This document shows, in pieces, positions 1-19,831 of a stretch of DNA of 64,000 bases (position 1 is the stretch's first letter; the number at the start of each line of letters is the position of its first letter). Location: NCBI RefSeq assembly GCF_017591435.1, contig NC_059292.1, positions 20,830,994-20,894,993 of the forward strand. Direction: 5' to 3'. This stretch comes from Portunus trituberculatus (Eukaryota; Arthropoda; Malacostraca; Decapoda; Portunidae). Below the pieces are notes generated by a model that was not told the origin of the DNA, made no database searches, and saw only the letters and a program-made list of their open reading frames with translations. Both the position numbers and the translations under genes were made by a program.

Positions 1-153
<153 letters not shown>

Positions 154-189
154 ATTTAAGATATATAAGATATATGAGATTTAAATTCC

Positions 190-1300
190 TTACATTCGAA
201 TATAATATCTGAACTAAACATCATTAAATCATAGTTACAATCTAATAAATCAAAGATCAATATCTCAAAGACTAAATATGTTCTCTTTCAGAATATATCA
301 ATTAAAAATGTACTTCCTCCTATATTTTTAGACGGTGAAATTTTAACACAAGTTAATGATATGAAATTTCTTGGAGTAAAAATAGATGATAATTTAAATT
401 GGAGGTGCATATATTGAAGATGTACGATTAAAACTCTCAAAGATTACAAGTATTTTGCATCGCGTTCGGCACAAATTAACTTCAGAAGCGATGATCAGCA
501 TATATTACACTCTCTGCTACCCTCACCTCACATACTGTCTCTCACTGTGGGCAAGTACATGGCCTTCATTTCTCAATAAATTAAAAATATCACAAAATAA
601 AATTTTGAGATGTATCTTCTTCATGAAAAAATACGATTCTACAAGAGATATTTATAGTAGAGAAAATATTCTTAATATTGTTTCCATACAAATACTTCAC
701 GCTTCTTTTAATTTATAAATCTATTGGACACAACTCAATATTTACAGTCAGTGATAATCCTTTCATACCTGCAGAAATAATGTGTATTTAAGATGTCCTA
801 CCTTTAGAACTTCAATATATAAGAATAGTGTCATATGTAACGGCCCGAACTTGTATAAGATCCTGCCAAACGAGATCAAACTTCTTGATAATTTCAACAT
901 ACATATAAAAACAAAATAAAAACATAATTTGATTGAACAAAATTTAGCACAAACTTGTACCTATGCTTTGTGTTGTGTACCCGTTTATTATTACTTTTTT
1001 TTCCTTTTCATATTTTTTTTTTCATTCAATGCTTGTATATATAGTGTCTCAATCAGACTATACAATGTATTTGTTAGGTTTCTACCTTGGTGACAGCACA
1101 TTGTATGCAAGTTAACTTTACAATAAAATAAGATTACTCCCTAACTAAGTTAGATATTATGTAAAACTAGTTTTCTGTTCTCGTTGAATATAATTCCTAA
1201 TTAAAACCGTCTGTCTTAGGAGTTTCGACTCGACAAACCATGCTTGACATGTTTATTGATTGTAAATCTGCCTGTATTCCTTAAAAAAGGCAATAAAATA
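190..1300 (+). mobile_element. LINE fragment, C-terminal reverse-transcriptase region and 3' UTR
   Basis: Translation gives the region downstream of an RT core: KFLGVKIDDNLNW near 370-405, then YYTLCYPHLTYCLSLWA at about 503-553. This order (FLGV..D..L.W, then Y..L..P.L.Y....W) is typical of the thumb and post-thumb part of non-LTR reverse transcriptases. A frameshift and stop near 412 separate the two blocks, and no catalytic core remains upstream. After about 920 the sequence is AT-rich and non-coding with AATAAA-like stretches, probably the 3' UTR. It is a dead, 5'-truncated copy; the exact 3' end is uncertain. Confidence 0.7.
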
Positions 1301-1322
1301 GAAAGGCAACACACACACAAAC

Positions 1323-1325
<3 letters not shown>

Positions 1326-1389
<64 letters not shown>

Positions 1390-1390
1390 G
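1326..1390. repeat. (GA)n microsatellite
   Basis: About 65 bp of GA dinucleotides with one CA interruption near the end. Confidence 0.97.
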
Positions 1391-1764
1391 TCTTAATTAA
1401 TTGTTGTTTCCCTATACAAGTAGGTTGGTCGTGTGATTTGGAGTTTTAAGTGACAGACATGTTGTCTTCACGTTTACTGTCGACTCGATTAATACACTTC
1501 CTATCAAGGGTGTACTCTTCTGGAAATGTGGAGATGACCAAATAATCCCCAATGCCAATTCAATAGAAAATCAACTTTATGCATTTGTTCATGAATAGGG
1601 TTTGATTTTGTCTATGTTACTATTTAGAAGGAATTGTGTAGAAAAATATATTATATCGACTTATTGCATCTCTGTATTTATAGAATGACTGGAAATGTAT
1701 TCTATATTACCCTTGTGTTGAGTAAAGAGAACTCTCTGCCGCCTGGTGACAATCACTATAGTCC

Positions 1765-2549
1765 GACTCAAATATTAAGGCCGCTCAGGGGAGACCTAAC
1801 GGGGATTCCCCGGCTGCGGCGTGGCAGCCCCAATTAAAGGATTAACACTGAAATGTGGAGAAACGCCCATCGCCCGCTCTCTCTCTCTCTCTGGCTTGTT
1901 ACTTCCTCCTGTTTCTCTCTCTCTGGCTTGTTACTTCCTCCTGTTTCTTATTACTAAATACTCTTTTGGGGTGATGAAAATGCAGGCTGTGTCTCGCAGG
2001 CTTGATTGATGCCAGAGCAGATTCGTCGAACAGTTCTCTCACTGACGTTTGTTGCTCTTGCTGTCCGGGCAATAGCTTTGGAGAAATCAATTATAGGTGC
2101 TCCCTTTGCCTTCTCCTCTAAGCAGAACTTTTTGACGATGTAAATAACTTCTTTCTCTCGACTAAGGTTGCGATGGCGAGTAGCGCGGACGAGATATTCA
2201 CCGTCCATCCTGAGCGACAGGGAGGGGAGGAGTGACTCGATTTGACCTGGGGATTATCAGCGGTCAGGGAGGTTGACCTCACCCATGTCCAACCTTGAAA
2301 AGTAACAACGCTGGAGAGCAGTGGTGCTACATTTTGTGGTATCTATACAAAATCATTGTCTTCATTACACTAAAACAATATTCAAAACTCTCTATACATC
2401 CTTATTAGAAATTTAGAGGAATACACTTTTATGACGGTTCATTAAGATGTAAGCTAATAATGAGATCGAAACATGTGCTATGATGCTTGGCAGGGCCGCA
2501 GCCGGGGAATCACCATTAGGTCTCCCCTGAGCGGCCTTCATATTTGAGC
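1765..2549. mobile_element. TIR DNA transposon, about 0.8 kb, non-autonomous
   Basis: The two ends are inverted copies of about 55 bp (1765-1820 and 2495-2549). Both contain ACTCAAATAT or a variant, then GGCCGCTCAGGGGAGACCTA, then ATTCCCCGGCTGCGGC, with only a few mismatches. The interior encodes a helix-turn-helix peptide on the minus strand. I could not identify a clear target-site duplication. The superfamily is unassigned; a Tc1/mariner-like or Zator-like origin is possible from the HTH. Confidence 0.75.
1954..2208 (-). pseudogene. HTH-containing transposase N-terminal remnant
   Basis: An 84-residue reading frame inside the TIR element at 1765-2549. It has a helical segment (EKEVIYIVKKFCLEEK) and then a homeodomain-like HTH with AIARTARATNVSERTVRRI, the form seen at the N terminus of many cut-and-paste transposases. 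The downstream catalytic domain is absent: the frame ends in non-homologous sequence and the element is only 0.8 kb. It is best read as a DNA-binding remnant of a deleted transposase. Confidence 0.5.
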
Positions 2550-3125
2550 CAGACATTAGTTCTGGAAAGTCCCCATTAATGAGCTGGTGGTAGCTAGTGA
2601 CATGTCGCATCTATCCATCCGTGCTGCGGGTATAGTTTGATTCTTCTAGTCGTGACTTCGATTCAATAGTGGAGTTAATTTTCTATTATTAGTTGAATTA
2701 CATTATATTTCTACATATATCATAAAGTAATAAACGATGGTAAAATACATTCTCTGCTAAGTATTGCGATAATTTAATTATACAGGGGTAAGAAAGCCAC
2801 AGCCATACGTCTCCTATGAAACGTCTTGAAAAACAAGCCCCGCAGATCAAATCACTGTACATCTTTCAGTGACTGAAGACCCGCTGTTTTTGAGGAATCT
2901 TGGATTGCTCGGCCCTCGGTATACACAAATGATGAACCACTAGTGGTTTGAAATATTCCTCATCAAGAAATAAATGTCCAAACTCTTCCACCATGCTGTT
3001 GTGTTTGTCTTGACGACAGAGCTCGCTCAGGCGACTGATGTGTACGATGACTTCTCCCAAGGGTTGAGATCACGGTTGTCTGGCAGCACCGTCGGTGTTC
3101 TCAGCGTGGGCGGACTGAATGGCGG

Positions 3126-3733
3126 CGGTGTCGCAGTAAAAAATATCTCGGAAGTGTCTTGCTCATCTGTGCATGAGTGGGTGGCCTATGCACATAAGGC
3201 TCGAGTCGGCGTCGCTTCTCGTCCCCCTTCGTGTCCCTCACTTATTCGTTACCCTTTTACCAATTGCATGGGCATTAAATCAAGAGTTTGGAGAGTTTAG
3301 GAGGGGGTTTGACCATCTCTCGACTTTACAAAGAACTCCTAATTTTTATTCCTCCATTTCTCTACTCCTTTAAAACACTCCATATCTCCTAAAAATCCTC
3401 GTTGATTCCACCAAGTGACAACTGTTCGATTGGGGGTAATCATCATGCGTGAGATGGAAATATTTATTTATTCGTGATATTAATGAACTGTTTATATGCC
3501 AATCATTTGAATTTTTAATAAACATTTTATTTGACTGTATATACGACGAAAGAATTTGGAAAATACATGTTTTTATCCCTATACATGATGGTGCAGTCTG
3601 ACATGTTGCTCACGCATGCGCAGTATGCTTAGTAAATCTTGTCCTGACTCATCGTGCGTGTAACAGTGCATAGGCCACCCACGCATGCGCAGATGAGCAA
3701 GACGCTTCCGGGACATTTTTTACTGCGACACCG
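3126..3733. mobile_element. Fold-back / MITE-like element with ~67-bp inverted arms
   Basis: Arms at 3126-3193 and 3667-3733 are inverted copies. Both read from the outside CGGTGTCGCAGTAAAAAAT, then CGGAAG.GTCTTGCTCATCTG, then GTGGGTGGCCTATGCAC. The 470-bp centre has no convincing coding sequence. Outer boundaries and any target duplication are not resolved. Confidence 0.65.
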
Positions 3734-3903
3734 GGACTCTACGGCGCGGAGTCAGCAGCACAGATTTCAGCTACTCCTCACTCCGGTCTGAGTTGTAGTC
3801 CTTACTCCACTCAGACCGCACTGATTCAGCTGCCACTCCTTCTAATCCTCCTACCCTTGGGAGGATGGGAGGGTAATGGGCATTTCGCGACGTAGAGTCT
3901 CCG

Positions 3904-4102
<199 letters not shown>

Positions 4103-4348
4103 ATGAAGATATTGATGGACAGATCAATAAATTACATTTTATTTATTATTTTCATTTATATTAATACAAGAAGGAGAAGGAGGAGAAAATAAATCGGTTT
4201 AGGAGGTAGAGGAAGAGGAGGATTGTTTGATTGATTGATAAATATATTGTAGGAGGAGGAGATAAACTTCCTAGAAAATATATGAAGAAAAGAATCCTGG
4301 ATAGGAACAGGGGAAAGAAGGGAGGAATGAATGGAAGGAAAGCAGGAC

Positions 4349-4351
<3 letters not shown>

Positions 4352-4415
<64 letters not shown>
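4352..4415. repeat. (GA)n microsatellite
   Basis: About 64 bp of GA dinucleotides in purine-rich sequence. Confidence 0.97.
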
Positions 4416-4419
<4 letters not shown>

Positions 4420-4604
4420 AGGGACGAGGAGATGGAAGAATAAACTCGAGTTCATCGCCTACCGAGGCGATTTACTGATATGTAGTGTACCTGTTCCCTG
4501 CACTGAAATTGTCGAGCTATTTTGATTTGAAAACTAAGCCATTGTCACAAGAACACTTTTTTTTTTCTACCAACTCTCTACAAGGAAACTCACACACCTA
4601 TCTT

Positions 4605-4607
<3 letters not shown>

Positions 4608-4669
<62 letters not shown>

Positions 4670-4739
4670 TACAAACAGACAGACATACAGACACACAGAC
4701 ACACAGACAGACACACACACACAGACACACAGACAAACA

Positions 4740-4800
<61 letters not shown>

Positions 4801-4827
4801 ACAGACAGACACACACACAGATACACA

Positions 4828-4881
<54 letters not shown>
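4608..4881. repeat. Interrupted (CA)n microsatellite
   Basis: Long CA array broken by ACAGACAGACAT and ACAGATACACAGAC variants in its middle. It directly truncates the LINE fragment that starts at 4883. Confidence 0.97.
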
Positions 4882-4882
<1 letters not shown>

Positions 4883-4883
<1 letters not shown>

Positions 4884-5250
4884 AGCCTTACGAGGGTTTA
4901 GGTCAGCAAGGGCATGGAAAACATCATTACGAATAATTTTGATTGAAAACATGAAATAGTCAGAGGGAAGAGAGGGAGGAACAAGCCCAGAATCATCCAA
5001 GGTGAATTTTTTAGCAAAGGTTTGAGAGAATACTTTAGCTTTAGAGACAGAAGAGATGGCTGTGGTGCCATCAAGATGAAATAACGAAGGGAAAGATGAA
5101 GAAATAAAGTAATTAGAGATGTTTTTTGGCCAGATACCAAGTCTAGAGGGGTTAAAGTTTGAAAGATTTTGACATTTTCTATTTATGAAGGAGTGTTTGG
5201 CAAGTTGAAGAGCAGACTTGGCATGATTCCAGGTAGAAATATAACATCAT
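4883..5250 (-). mobile_element. LINE family A fragment (endonuclease-RT linker and RT start)
   Basis: Minus-strand translation includes a HAL..LNPRKAY block (seen as HALADLNPRKAY) matching the RT start of the copies at 26.9-29.7 kb and 29.7-31.4 kb. The sequence after it, up to about 5250, matches the linker before RT in those copies. It is cut on the 3' side by the CA array and on the other side by a different LINE at 5265. Confidence 0.7.
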
Positions 5251-5264
5251 TCTCATCCATAAAT

Positions 5265-5986
5265 TTAACTAATCTTCTTTTTAAAGCTACTTATTGACTC
5301 AGCGCTAACAATATGCTTACTTAGTCCGTTCCATTCATCAACCACTCTAATAAAGAACCAGTAACTTCCCATTTCTTTCCTAAAGCTAAATTTCTCAAGC
5401 TTCAACTCATTGTTACTGGTTCTACCCTGGCTACTGATCCTAAGAACTTTGCTCATGTCTCCTTTGATATAACTTCTATGCAAATTTAGTATCTTCAGTC
5501 TCGCTTCGTATGGAATGTCCCCCATCTCCTGCATTCTTTTAGTCAATTTCCTTTGCACTGATCCTAATAGGCCTAGGTATATCTTTCCTATAATGACGGG
5601 ACAAGAACTGTACGAGATAATCTGGACGCGGTCTGACCAGCGCCAAATAAACCTTTGATATTACTTCAGGGTTTTTCTTTTAACACTCCTAGAAATTAGT
5701 TCTAGTACCCCATTTCCCTTATTTCTTGGCACTGTGCATTGTTTCCTCTGACCAAGATCAGACCTAACTATAACTACTAAATATTTTTCATATTCTGAAC
5801 CTACCACGGTCCTCGTCGTTAAGCGTGTACCTACTGTGTGGATTTCGTCTACCTATGTTAAGTACTTTGCATTTTTCAATGTTAAACTGTATCTGCCATT
5901 TGTCTGTACATTCGTTCATCTTTTCTAAATATGCTTGCAAGGCGATGGTATCTGAATCTAGCCTAATTAATCTACCTATCTTAAAA
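5265..5986 (-). mobile_element. LINE family D fragment, RT thumb to 3' end, split by a DNA transposon
   Basis: Minus-strand reading from 5986 gives KIGRLIRLDSDTIALQ, then LEKMNECTDKWQIQFNIEKC, the segment that follows the RT catalytic FADD motif. Farther down come the C-terminal motifs YEARLKILNLHRSYIKGDM and SYWFFIRVVDEWNGL. The segment before KIGR lies at 6886-6950, across a 0.9-kb inverted-repeat element, so the RT was interrupted. Frame breaks near 5570-5790 show it is an old copy. Confidence 0.75.
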
Positions 5987-6885
5987 GGCCATTCCACACG
6001 ACGGGTAAATGCACGGCGGGCAGACACTGTTACCAATTCTCTGTGGTATGGGCGGCGATCACGAGTGTAAATGACGTCATAGACGAGGAAACTACGGCAA
6101 ACCATCGATGTGCTCGTTCCCGCTGTTGGAAGAACAACTAACATAACTGATATTATTATTCATGAGTATTGTTTGTGATTTTGCTGTCCTAGTAACTACT
6201 AATACTGTAGCTGAGTGTAAATCATGATGTCATTATCTCTGAAATATAATATGGCAGGTTAATAGGTTTACTACACTCATTACCTGCAGATACTCATCCT
6301 TCAGCTCGTCATATATTGCTTGGCAGGTGTCCGGTACTATTTGTGACAAACTCTGCTTAGAAATTCGTGTAGGATATTGGAACGATGAGTAGCTGGCTCC
6401 AGTGCTGAGAAATAAGAGGGTTGCCTCCAGGTAGAAGTCTGTAAAAAGTATCTGGGTCCATTCTCATATAGTGGTGAAAGTCCCTGAGATGATCACTTTC
6501 CAATTCACGTAAAAGTGTCACGTGATTCCCCAATGTTGCTCTATTTTCCAACCATTGTTTACACCGTTGTTTCCTCTCTCTCCTGTCTTTTTTCTCCTTG
6601 CACATTGCAATAATTATTGTACACAAAGCTATGCGTTTAGCTTTACCTGTCCGGCTACGATTTTTACGTCCCATGTTGTCATACCAAACACCCCACTGGC
6701 CGACGTTGCCTGCCACAGCTCTGACTGCCCTCTGCCCGGCGTCTGACCCAAGTCATACATTCGCCTGCCTGTGCCTACTGCCCGCCTTAACTGGACTGTT
6801 TGATCTGGTAACACTGCTTCAAAGCGAGAGAATTACGGGCAAATCAGAGTGCCCGCCGTACAGTTGCCCGTCGTGTGGAAAGTGT
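5987..6885. mobile_element. PIF/Harbinger-like element with TIRs, inserted in a LINE
   Basis: The ends are inverted copies (5987-6022 and 6851-6885) sharing TTCCACACGACGGG, then ACGGCGGGCA, over about 30 bp. The interior minus strand encodes the N-terminal part of a HARBI1-like protein. At about 0.9 kb it is too short for a full transposase (usually 350-400 residues plus a second ORF), so it is an internally deleted copy. The flanks on both sides join into one LINE RT frame. Confidence 0.8.
6357..6716 (-). pseudogene. HARBI1-like transposase N-terminal fragment
   Basis: The 119-residue frame carries LLRELESDHLRDFHHYMRMD followed by PDTFYRLL. This is the conserved helical segment (REL..D...F..YLRM....F..LL) that precedes the DDE domain in PIF/Harbinger nucleases. 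The first catalytic aspartate block never appears because the sequence changes at about residue 100. An upstream frame (6629-6814) covers an Arg/Lys-rich N terminus. Frameshifts and the missing DDE triad make it non-functional. The family call rests on this one block and on the TIR context. Confidence 0.6.
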
Positions 6886-6950
6886 CAGCCGCAAATTTAT
6901 TAGTATCACTACTAATTCCACAAGCAAAATCATTATTGATATCTGGCTGT
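6886..6950 (-). mobile_element. LINE family D fragment, upstream half of the split RT
   Basis: Minus-strand codons give INDFACGISSDTNKFAAD, the palm segment ending at the FADD catalytic motif (here FAAD). The continuation (TKIGR) is at 5986, beyond the Harbinger-like element. Upstream of about 6960 the LINE sequence can no longer be followed before the CA array at 7039. Confidence 0.65.
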
Positions 6951-7035
6951 CAGGACGGCTCGACGGACACCTGTGCTGAGGATGCTGCTGATCCAATTAT
7001 ATACGTATGTCATCAATGCAATGCCTTTTTAATTT

Positions 7036-7038
<3 letters not shown>

Positions 7039-7098
<60 letters not shown>
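7039..7098. repeat. (CA)n microsatellite
   Basis: CA array that immediately precedes the tRNA-like head of a SINE. Confidence 0.97.
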
Positions 7099-7100
<2 letters not shown>

Positions 7101-7382
7101 GGTTAGAGCGCTGGCTTCACAAGCCAGAGGACCGGGGTTCGATTCCCCGGCTGGGTGGAGATATTTGGGTGTGTCTCCTTTCACTTGTAGCCCCTGTTCA
7201 CCTAGCAGTGAGTAGGTACGGGATGTAAATCGAGGAGTTGTGACCTTGTTGTCCCGGTGTTTGGTGTGTGCCTGGTCTCAGGCCTATCCGAAGATCGGAA
7301 ATAATGAGCTCTGAGCTCGTTCCGTAGGGTAACGTCTGGCTGTCTCGTCAGAGACTGCAGCAGATCAAACAGTGAATTACAC
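7098..7382 (+). mobile_element. tRNA-Val(CAC)-derived SINE, family V1
   Basis: Head starting at 7098 contains the A-box region GTGGTTAGAGCGCTGG, anticodon loop TTCACAA (CAC, Val) with stem CTGGC/GCCAG, and B box GGTTCGATTCC. The body carries TGTTCACCTAGCAGTGAGTA and ends CAGCAGATCAAACAGTGAA. The 5' acceptor and D-arm bases are missing, replaced by the CA array. The same body recurs at 7385, 33200 and 33829. Confidence 0.85.
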
Positions 7383-7384
7383 AC

Positions 7385-7640
7385 ACAAGCCAGAGGACCG
7401 GGGTTCGATTCCGCGGCCGGGTGGAGATATTTGGGTGTGTCTCCTTACACGTGTTGCCCCTGTTCATCTAGCAGTGAGTAGGTACGGGATGTAAATCGAG
7501 GAGTTGTGACCTTGTTGTCCCGGTGTGTGGTGTGTGCCTGGTCTCAGGCCTATCCGAAGATCGGAAATAATGAGCTCTGAGCTCGTTCCGTAGGGTGAAG
7601 TCTGGCTGTTTCGTCAGAGACTACAACAGATCAAATAGTA
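7385..7640 (+). mobile_element. tRNA-Val-derived SINE, family V1, tandem partial copy
   Basis: Begins at the 3' half of the anticodon stem (AAGCCAGAGGACCGGGG) immediately after the preceding SINE. It retains the B box (GGTTCGATTCC) and the full body. The A box is gone. It is probably a tandem duplication joined through the ACACAC 3' tail of the first copy. Confidence 0.8.
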
Positions 7641-7658
7641 AAACACACACACACACAT

Positions 7659-7937
7659 CGCGTAGTGTAGTGGTTAGCACGCTAGACTCACAATCGAGAG
7701 GGTCCGGGTTCGAATCCCGGAAAGCGGCGAGGCAAATGGGCAAGCCTCTTAATGTGTGACCCCTGTTCACCTAACAGTAAATAGGTACAGTGTGTACTCG
7801 AGGGGTTGTGGCCTCGCTTTCCCGGTGTGTTGAGTGTGTGTTGTGGTCTCAGTTCTACCCGAAGATCGGTCTATGAGCTCTGAGCTCGCTCCGTAATGGG
7901 GAAGACTGGCTGGGTGACCAGCAGGAGATTGAGGTGA

Positions 7938-7939
<2 letters not shown>
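7659..7939 (+). mobile_element. tRNA-derived SINE, family V2
   Basis: Related to V1 but distinct. The head has TAGTGTAGTGGTTAGCACGC, loop CTCACAA (CAC anticodon) and B box GGTTCGAATCC. The body shares the TGTTCACCTA.CAGT core with V1, then diverges (CTCGAGGGGTTGTGGCC). One mismatch in the anticodon stem argues against a working tRNA. Confidence 0.8.

Positions 7940-7940
<1 letters not shown>

Positions 7941-7991
<51 letters not shown>
7941..7991. repeat. (CA)n microsatellite
   Basis: CA array at the 3' tail of SINE V2, a common origin for microsatellites. Confidence 0.97.
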
Positions 7992-7992
<1 letters not shown>

Positions 7993-8079
7993 CTGTGGAT
8001 CCCGCATGGATATAGTTGAAGGCAGTAGCTTCTGCCCGTGGTCACGCCATATTATAACCCGTCTGTTGGTCTATCATAC

Positions 8080-9640
8080 TGTTGCTGGCAGCGCTGAGGC
8101 GGTAATGCGGCAACTTGGGTTGATCAGGTATTGTTCGTAAGAATTTGTCGACCTTGATTTTAAAATTTTGAAATCTCTGTTCTTGTACGCAGGCTTCTGG
8201 GCAGTAGAATAATAAGGAGCGGTCCTCCTACAGAAAATGAATTTGTTTATACCTAGTGTCTTGATTCTCGTATTCACTCGTATTCACGCTTCTTCAATGT
8301 AACAAAAGTGACCACGTCTTTGATGGATGCCAAATCGTATATTTATGTTATTGAGCTCATTTCCAGAATAGCATACTTTTCTCTTCGCATCTCCAGTGAG
8401 TAGAGATTGAGATCACGTAACCTTGCCAGTAGTTTAGGTGGTGGACTGCAGTTATTCTATTGGTGAACGATTGTTGAATTGCTTCTAGTGACTGCTTCTC
8501 TCCAACTCTCCACGGACTCCACAGCTGACAGCAATACTCTAGTAAGGGTATGACGAGAGATTTGTATAGCGTCAGCAGTGGAAGAGTTTTTCGTGTCCGG
8601 AAAATACGAAGAATCCATCCAGCCTGACTTCTGCCTCCTATACCATATTATATGTTGGGTAAAGTTTCTGTCACAGCTGAGGGTAATTCCTAGGTTTATT
8701 ACATAATCCTTGGTGTCTATCTTGGAACCGTCAGGTGCTGTATATGTGTGTTCATCTCCTCTGATTCCTCTAGGACTATAAGACATGTATTCAAATTTGT
8801 TGTTATTAAACGACATGTTGTTTTCCTCTGTTCACAGGTAAAGTGATGCCAGATCAGTTTGTAATTTTTCAGTATCAGATGTTGAAGTAACTTCCTTTAA
8901 CACCCTGGTGTCATCCACAAAGGAAGAGCCAGACGAGTGCAGTACATGTCTGTTGATGTCAGAGATGTGTATTATGAATGATAAAGGCCCAAAGATTGAT
9001 CCCTGTGGCACTCCACTGGTGACGACCGATGGCTGAAATATTGCACCGCCAGCCGCTACGCACTGCTTCCTGTCAGTGAGAAAGGAGTGTAGCCACACCC
9101 CGAGCTTTTCAGTAATTCCCATCTGCCTTGTTTTGTGTAGTAAAATTCCGTGGTCCACCTTTGTCAAAAGCCTTGATAAAATCAAGGTAGACCATATCGA
9201 CATTTTTATCATATTCTAGTTTTTCTAAAATTTTTTCATAATGGGCAAGTAGTTGTGAGAGACATGAACGTCCAGAACGAAAACCGTGCTGGTTTGGGTT
9301 CATTCGGTCATGTTCATTTAGATATGTAGTCATGTCTTTTACTATTACCCTCTCTAAGACCTTAATAATGTGGGAGGTCAAAACAATTGGTCGATAATTT
9401 TTTGCTTCAGCTCTCGACATCCCCCACTTGTAAATTGGTGTAACATTGGCACATTTTAATTGTTTTGGTATGATACCAGCTTCTAAGGAACTTTTATAGA
9501 AAATGAGTAAAGGCACGCTCAGCTCCTTAGCACTTCTTAAGTAGCACCGCCAGGAAGTGGTCAGGACCGGTTGCCGAGTTAGTAGATACTTCTTTAATTG
9601 CATCTTCTGTGATAGTACTGGCTAAATTTATATCCATTAG
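8080..9640 (-). mobile_element. LINE family E, reverse-transcriptase domain to C terminus
   Basis: RT motifs run in order on the minus strand: IIPKQLKCANVTPIYKWG, NYRPIVLTSHIIKVLERVI, QHGFRSGRSCLSQLLAHYE, MVYLDFIKAFDK, VTSGVPQGSIFGPLSF and FVDDTRVLK (catalytic FVDD). Then come the thumb (VINLGITLSCDRNF) and the C-terminal region with RIKTLGINKFIFCRRT near 8210-8275. A frameshift near 9120-9200 splits the palm. The endonuclease domain is absent, so this is a 5'-truncated, degenerate copy. The order is that of CR1/Jockey-like LINEs; the clade is not resolved. Confidence 0.85.
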
Positions 9641-9944
9641 CTTCTTCTGATGAAAGAACTGGTTAAATTGATATCCATTAGTTTTGAAGACACCCTGTGC
9701 AGTCAATAGTGAGGTAGAGGTAGACCTTAGCTTTGAAAGAAGGCCATAGGTTAAGCGATTATCTTGCCAGTCACAGGGTTGGTGAAGACACTATGTACTG
9801 GTGTAGTAACACTTCAACAATCTCCTGGGATTAGTTTACGGTTCGGCCGTTTGACTCAGTCAGTGGGCCGACACCCGCTCTCACTTCTGAGTGGTTAGCA
9901 GCATATTTATAGAAATATTTAGGATTGGTCTTGATGCATGACAC

Positions 9945-10375
9945 AACATGACTGATGCCACCAACCGCCAGCTTGGTGACATGGCCTGGGGCAGACGGTG
10001 GCAAGTCAAATTTGCTGTCGAAAAAACCCAGGCCTTGGTCATCTCATGTTCACGGGAGGATGCCAGACAGATAGAAGGCAAGCTGAAGTTTGGGGAAGAC
10101 ACCCTTGCCATTAAGGACTCCATCAATATCCTGTGGGTAGAGGTAGACACCAAACTTAGCTTTGACCGCCACCTGGAGAACGTGGCACGCAAAGCCTCGT
10201 TGAGGGTGACACTCCTGCGTCGAGTGCGACATCTACTTGACGCCAAGGGCCTCATGACGCTGTACAAGACGCAGGTGAGGCACATCATAGAGTGCAGTTC
10301 CCTCACTTGGACGTGCAGTCCCCAGTCCCATCTCTCCCTGCTGGACAAGGTGCAGCGGCGAAACTGAGCGCCTCA
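9945..10375 (+). mobile_element. LINE family B-related fragment, RT thumb region
   Basis: Encodes RRWQVKFAVEKTQALVIS, then a W.EVDTKLSFDRHLENVARK block and LMTLYKTQVRHIIECSSL. These correspond to the segment after the catalytic YADD of the LINE at 15.2-18.0 kb (FAPEKTQAMVVS, EVDRGLRFDRHV), at clearly lower identity, so it is a relative rather than a copy. It stops at the (GA)n array at 10388. Confidence 0.75.
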
Positions 10376-10385
10376 TCCTGGGCGC

Positions 10386-18779
<8,394 letters not shown>

Positions 18780-18917
18780 GCGAGGATTCTTTCACTCCTC
18801 GACGCGCCGTTATAGTCAATAGCTTTCTTTTGGCGGCTTACGAAGCTGTGTTAGCGTTTTGTACCACCGCATCACCATTGGCCCGTATTTTGTTGTAGTT
18901 GTTGTAGTTGTAGTTAA

Positions 18918-18995
18918 CAATTTATACATGTATGTAAGTATGTATGTAAGTATGTATGTATGTACGCATGTATGTATGTATGTATGTGTGCATGT
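18918..18995. repeat. (TATG)n-like microsatellite
   Basis: Imperfect TATG/TAAG/TACG tetranucleotides. Confidence 0.85.
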
Positions 18996-19286
18996 GTGAC
19001 ATGTTAATGCAGTGTGAAAGGGAACTGGTGGATGTGAATGGTGTTTTATTGTAATGCTTGCTGTTCTGTTATCTAGAAAGTTTGCTTTCTGAGTCTGTTG
19101 TTTGATTTTCTTTGGTGTGTTCATCCAGTATTGGAGTTTGCATTGGACTGTTAGTTACTGTTTGAATTGGCGTATTGAATTGTTTGGCGTGTTGTTTTCT
19201 TAGGTTCTTTATTGTTAGTTTTATATTATCTTGTGATTTTCTGTAAAAGTTGATTGTCATCAGCTGTGTCTCCTGGATTTCCTCCT

Positions 19287-19435
19287 GTAAATGTTACTGT
19301 GTATAATGTATAACGTGTATAATGTATAACGTGTATAATGTGTATAATGTATTACGTGTATAATGTATAATGTGTATGATATATAATGTGTATAATGTAT
19401 AACGTGTATAATGTATAATGTGTATAATGTAATTG
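19287..19435. repeat. GTATAATGTATAAC-type tandem repeat
   Basis: Repeats of GTGTATAATGTATAAC and shorter variants over about 150 bp. Confidence 0.9.
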
Positions 19436-19831
19436 TTATTGCTATTTGCGTATCCTTTTAGTTTATTTCTTGTGTGATAAGAATTTCATTCTTCCGAGTG
19501 AAGCGTATTTTTGCTGTTTCCTGTGAAGTTTTTGGCCCAATATTGAAGTTTTCGTTTTACTGTGTTACTGGTTACTGCTTCTTGCTCTGGTCTGGTTCTT
19601 GTTGGAGGTCTGTGTGTCTTCCCACTGTTTTAGTTCCGGAATCGATCCACTGTTGCATAGGTCCGGGTTTCGTTTAGTCATAGTTGGGTGTGTTTGTACG
19701 TTGGCGTTATTTCTTTGTATTTCATTACTGAATTCCTCCCATTTAGCAGATTTTGAAACTAATGCCGTTGGTAAGGGTGTTGCTACGGCCCGTTTATTGA
19801 ACTTTTATCATATCTATGTTATTTCTTTTTT

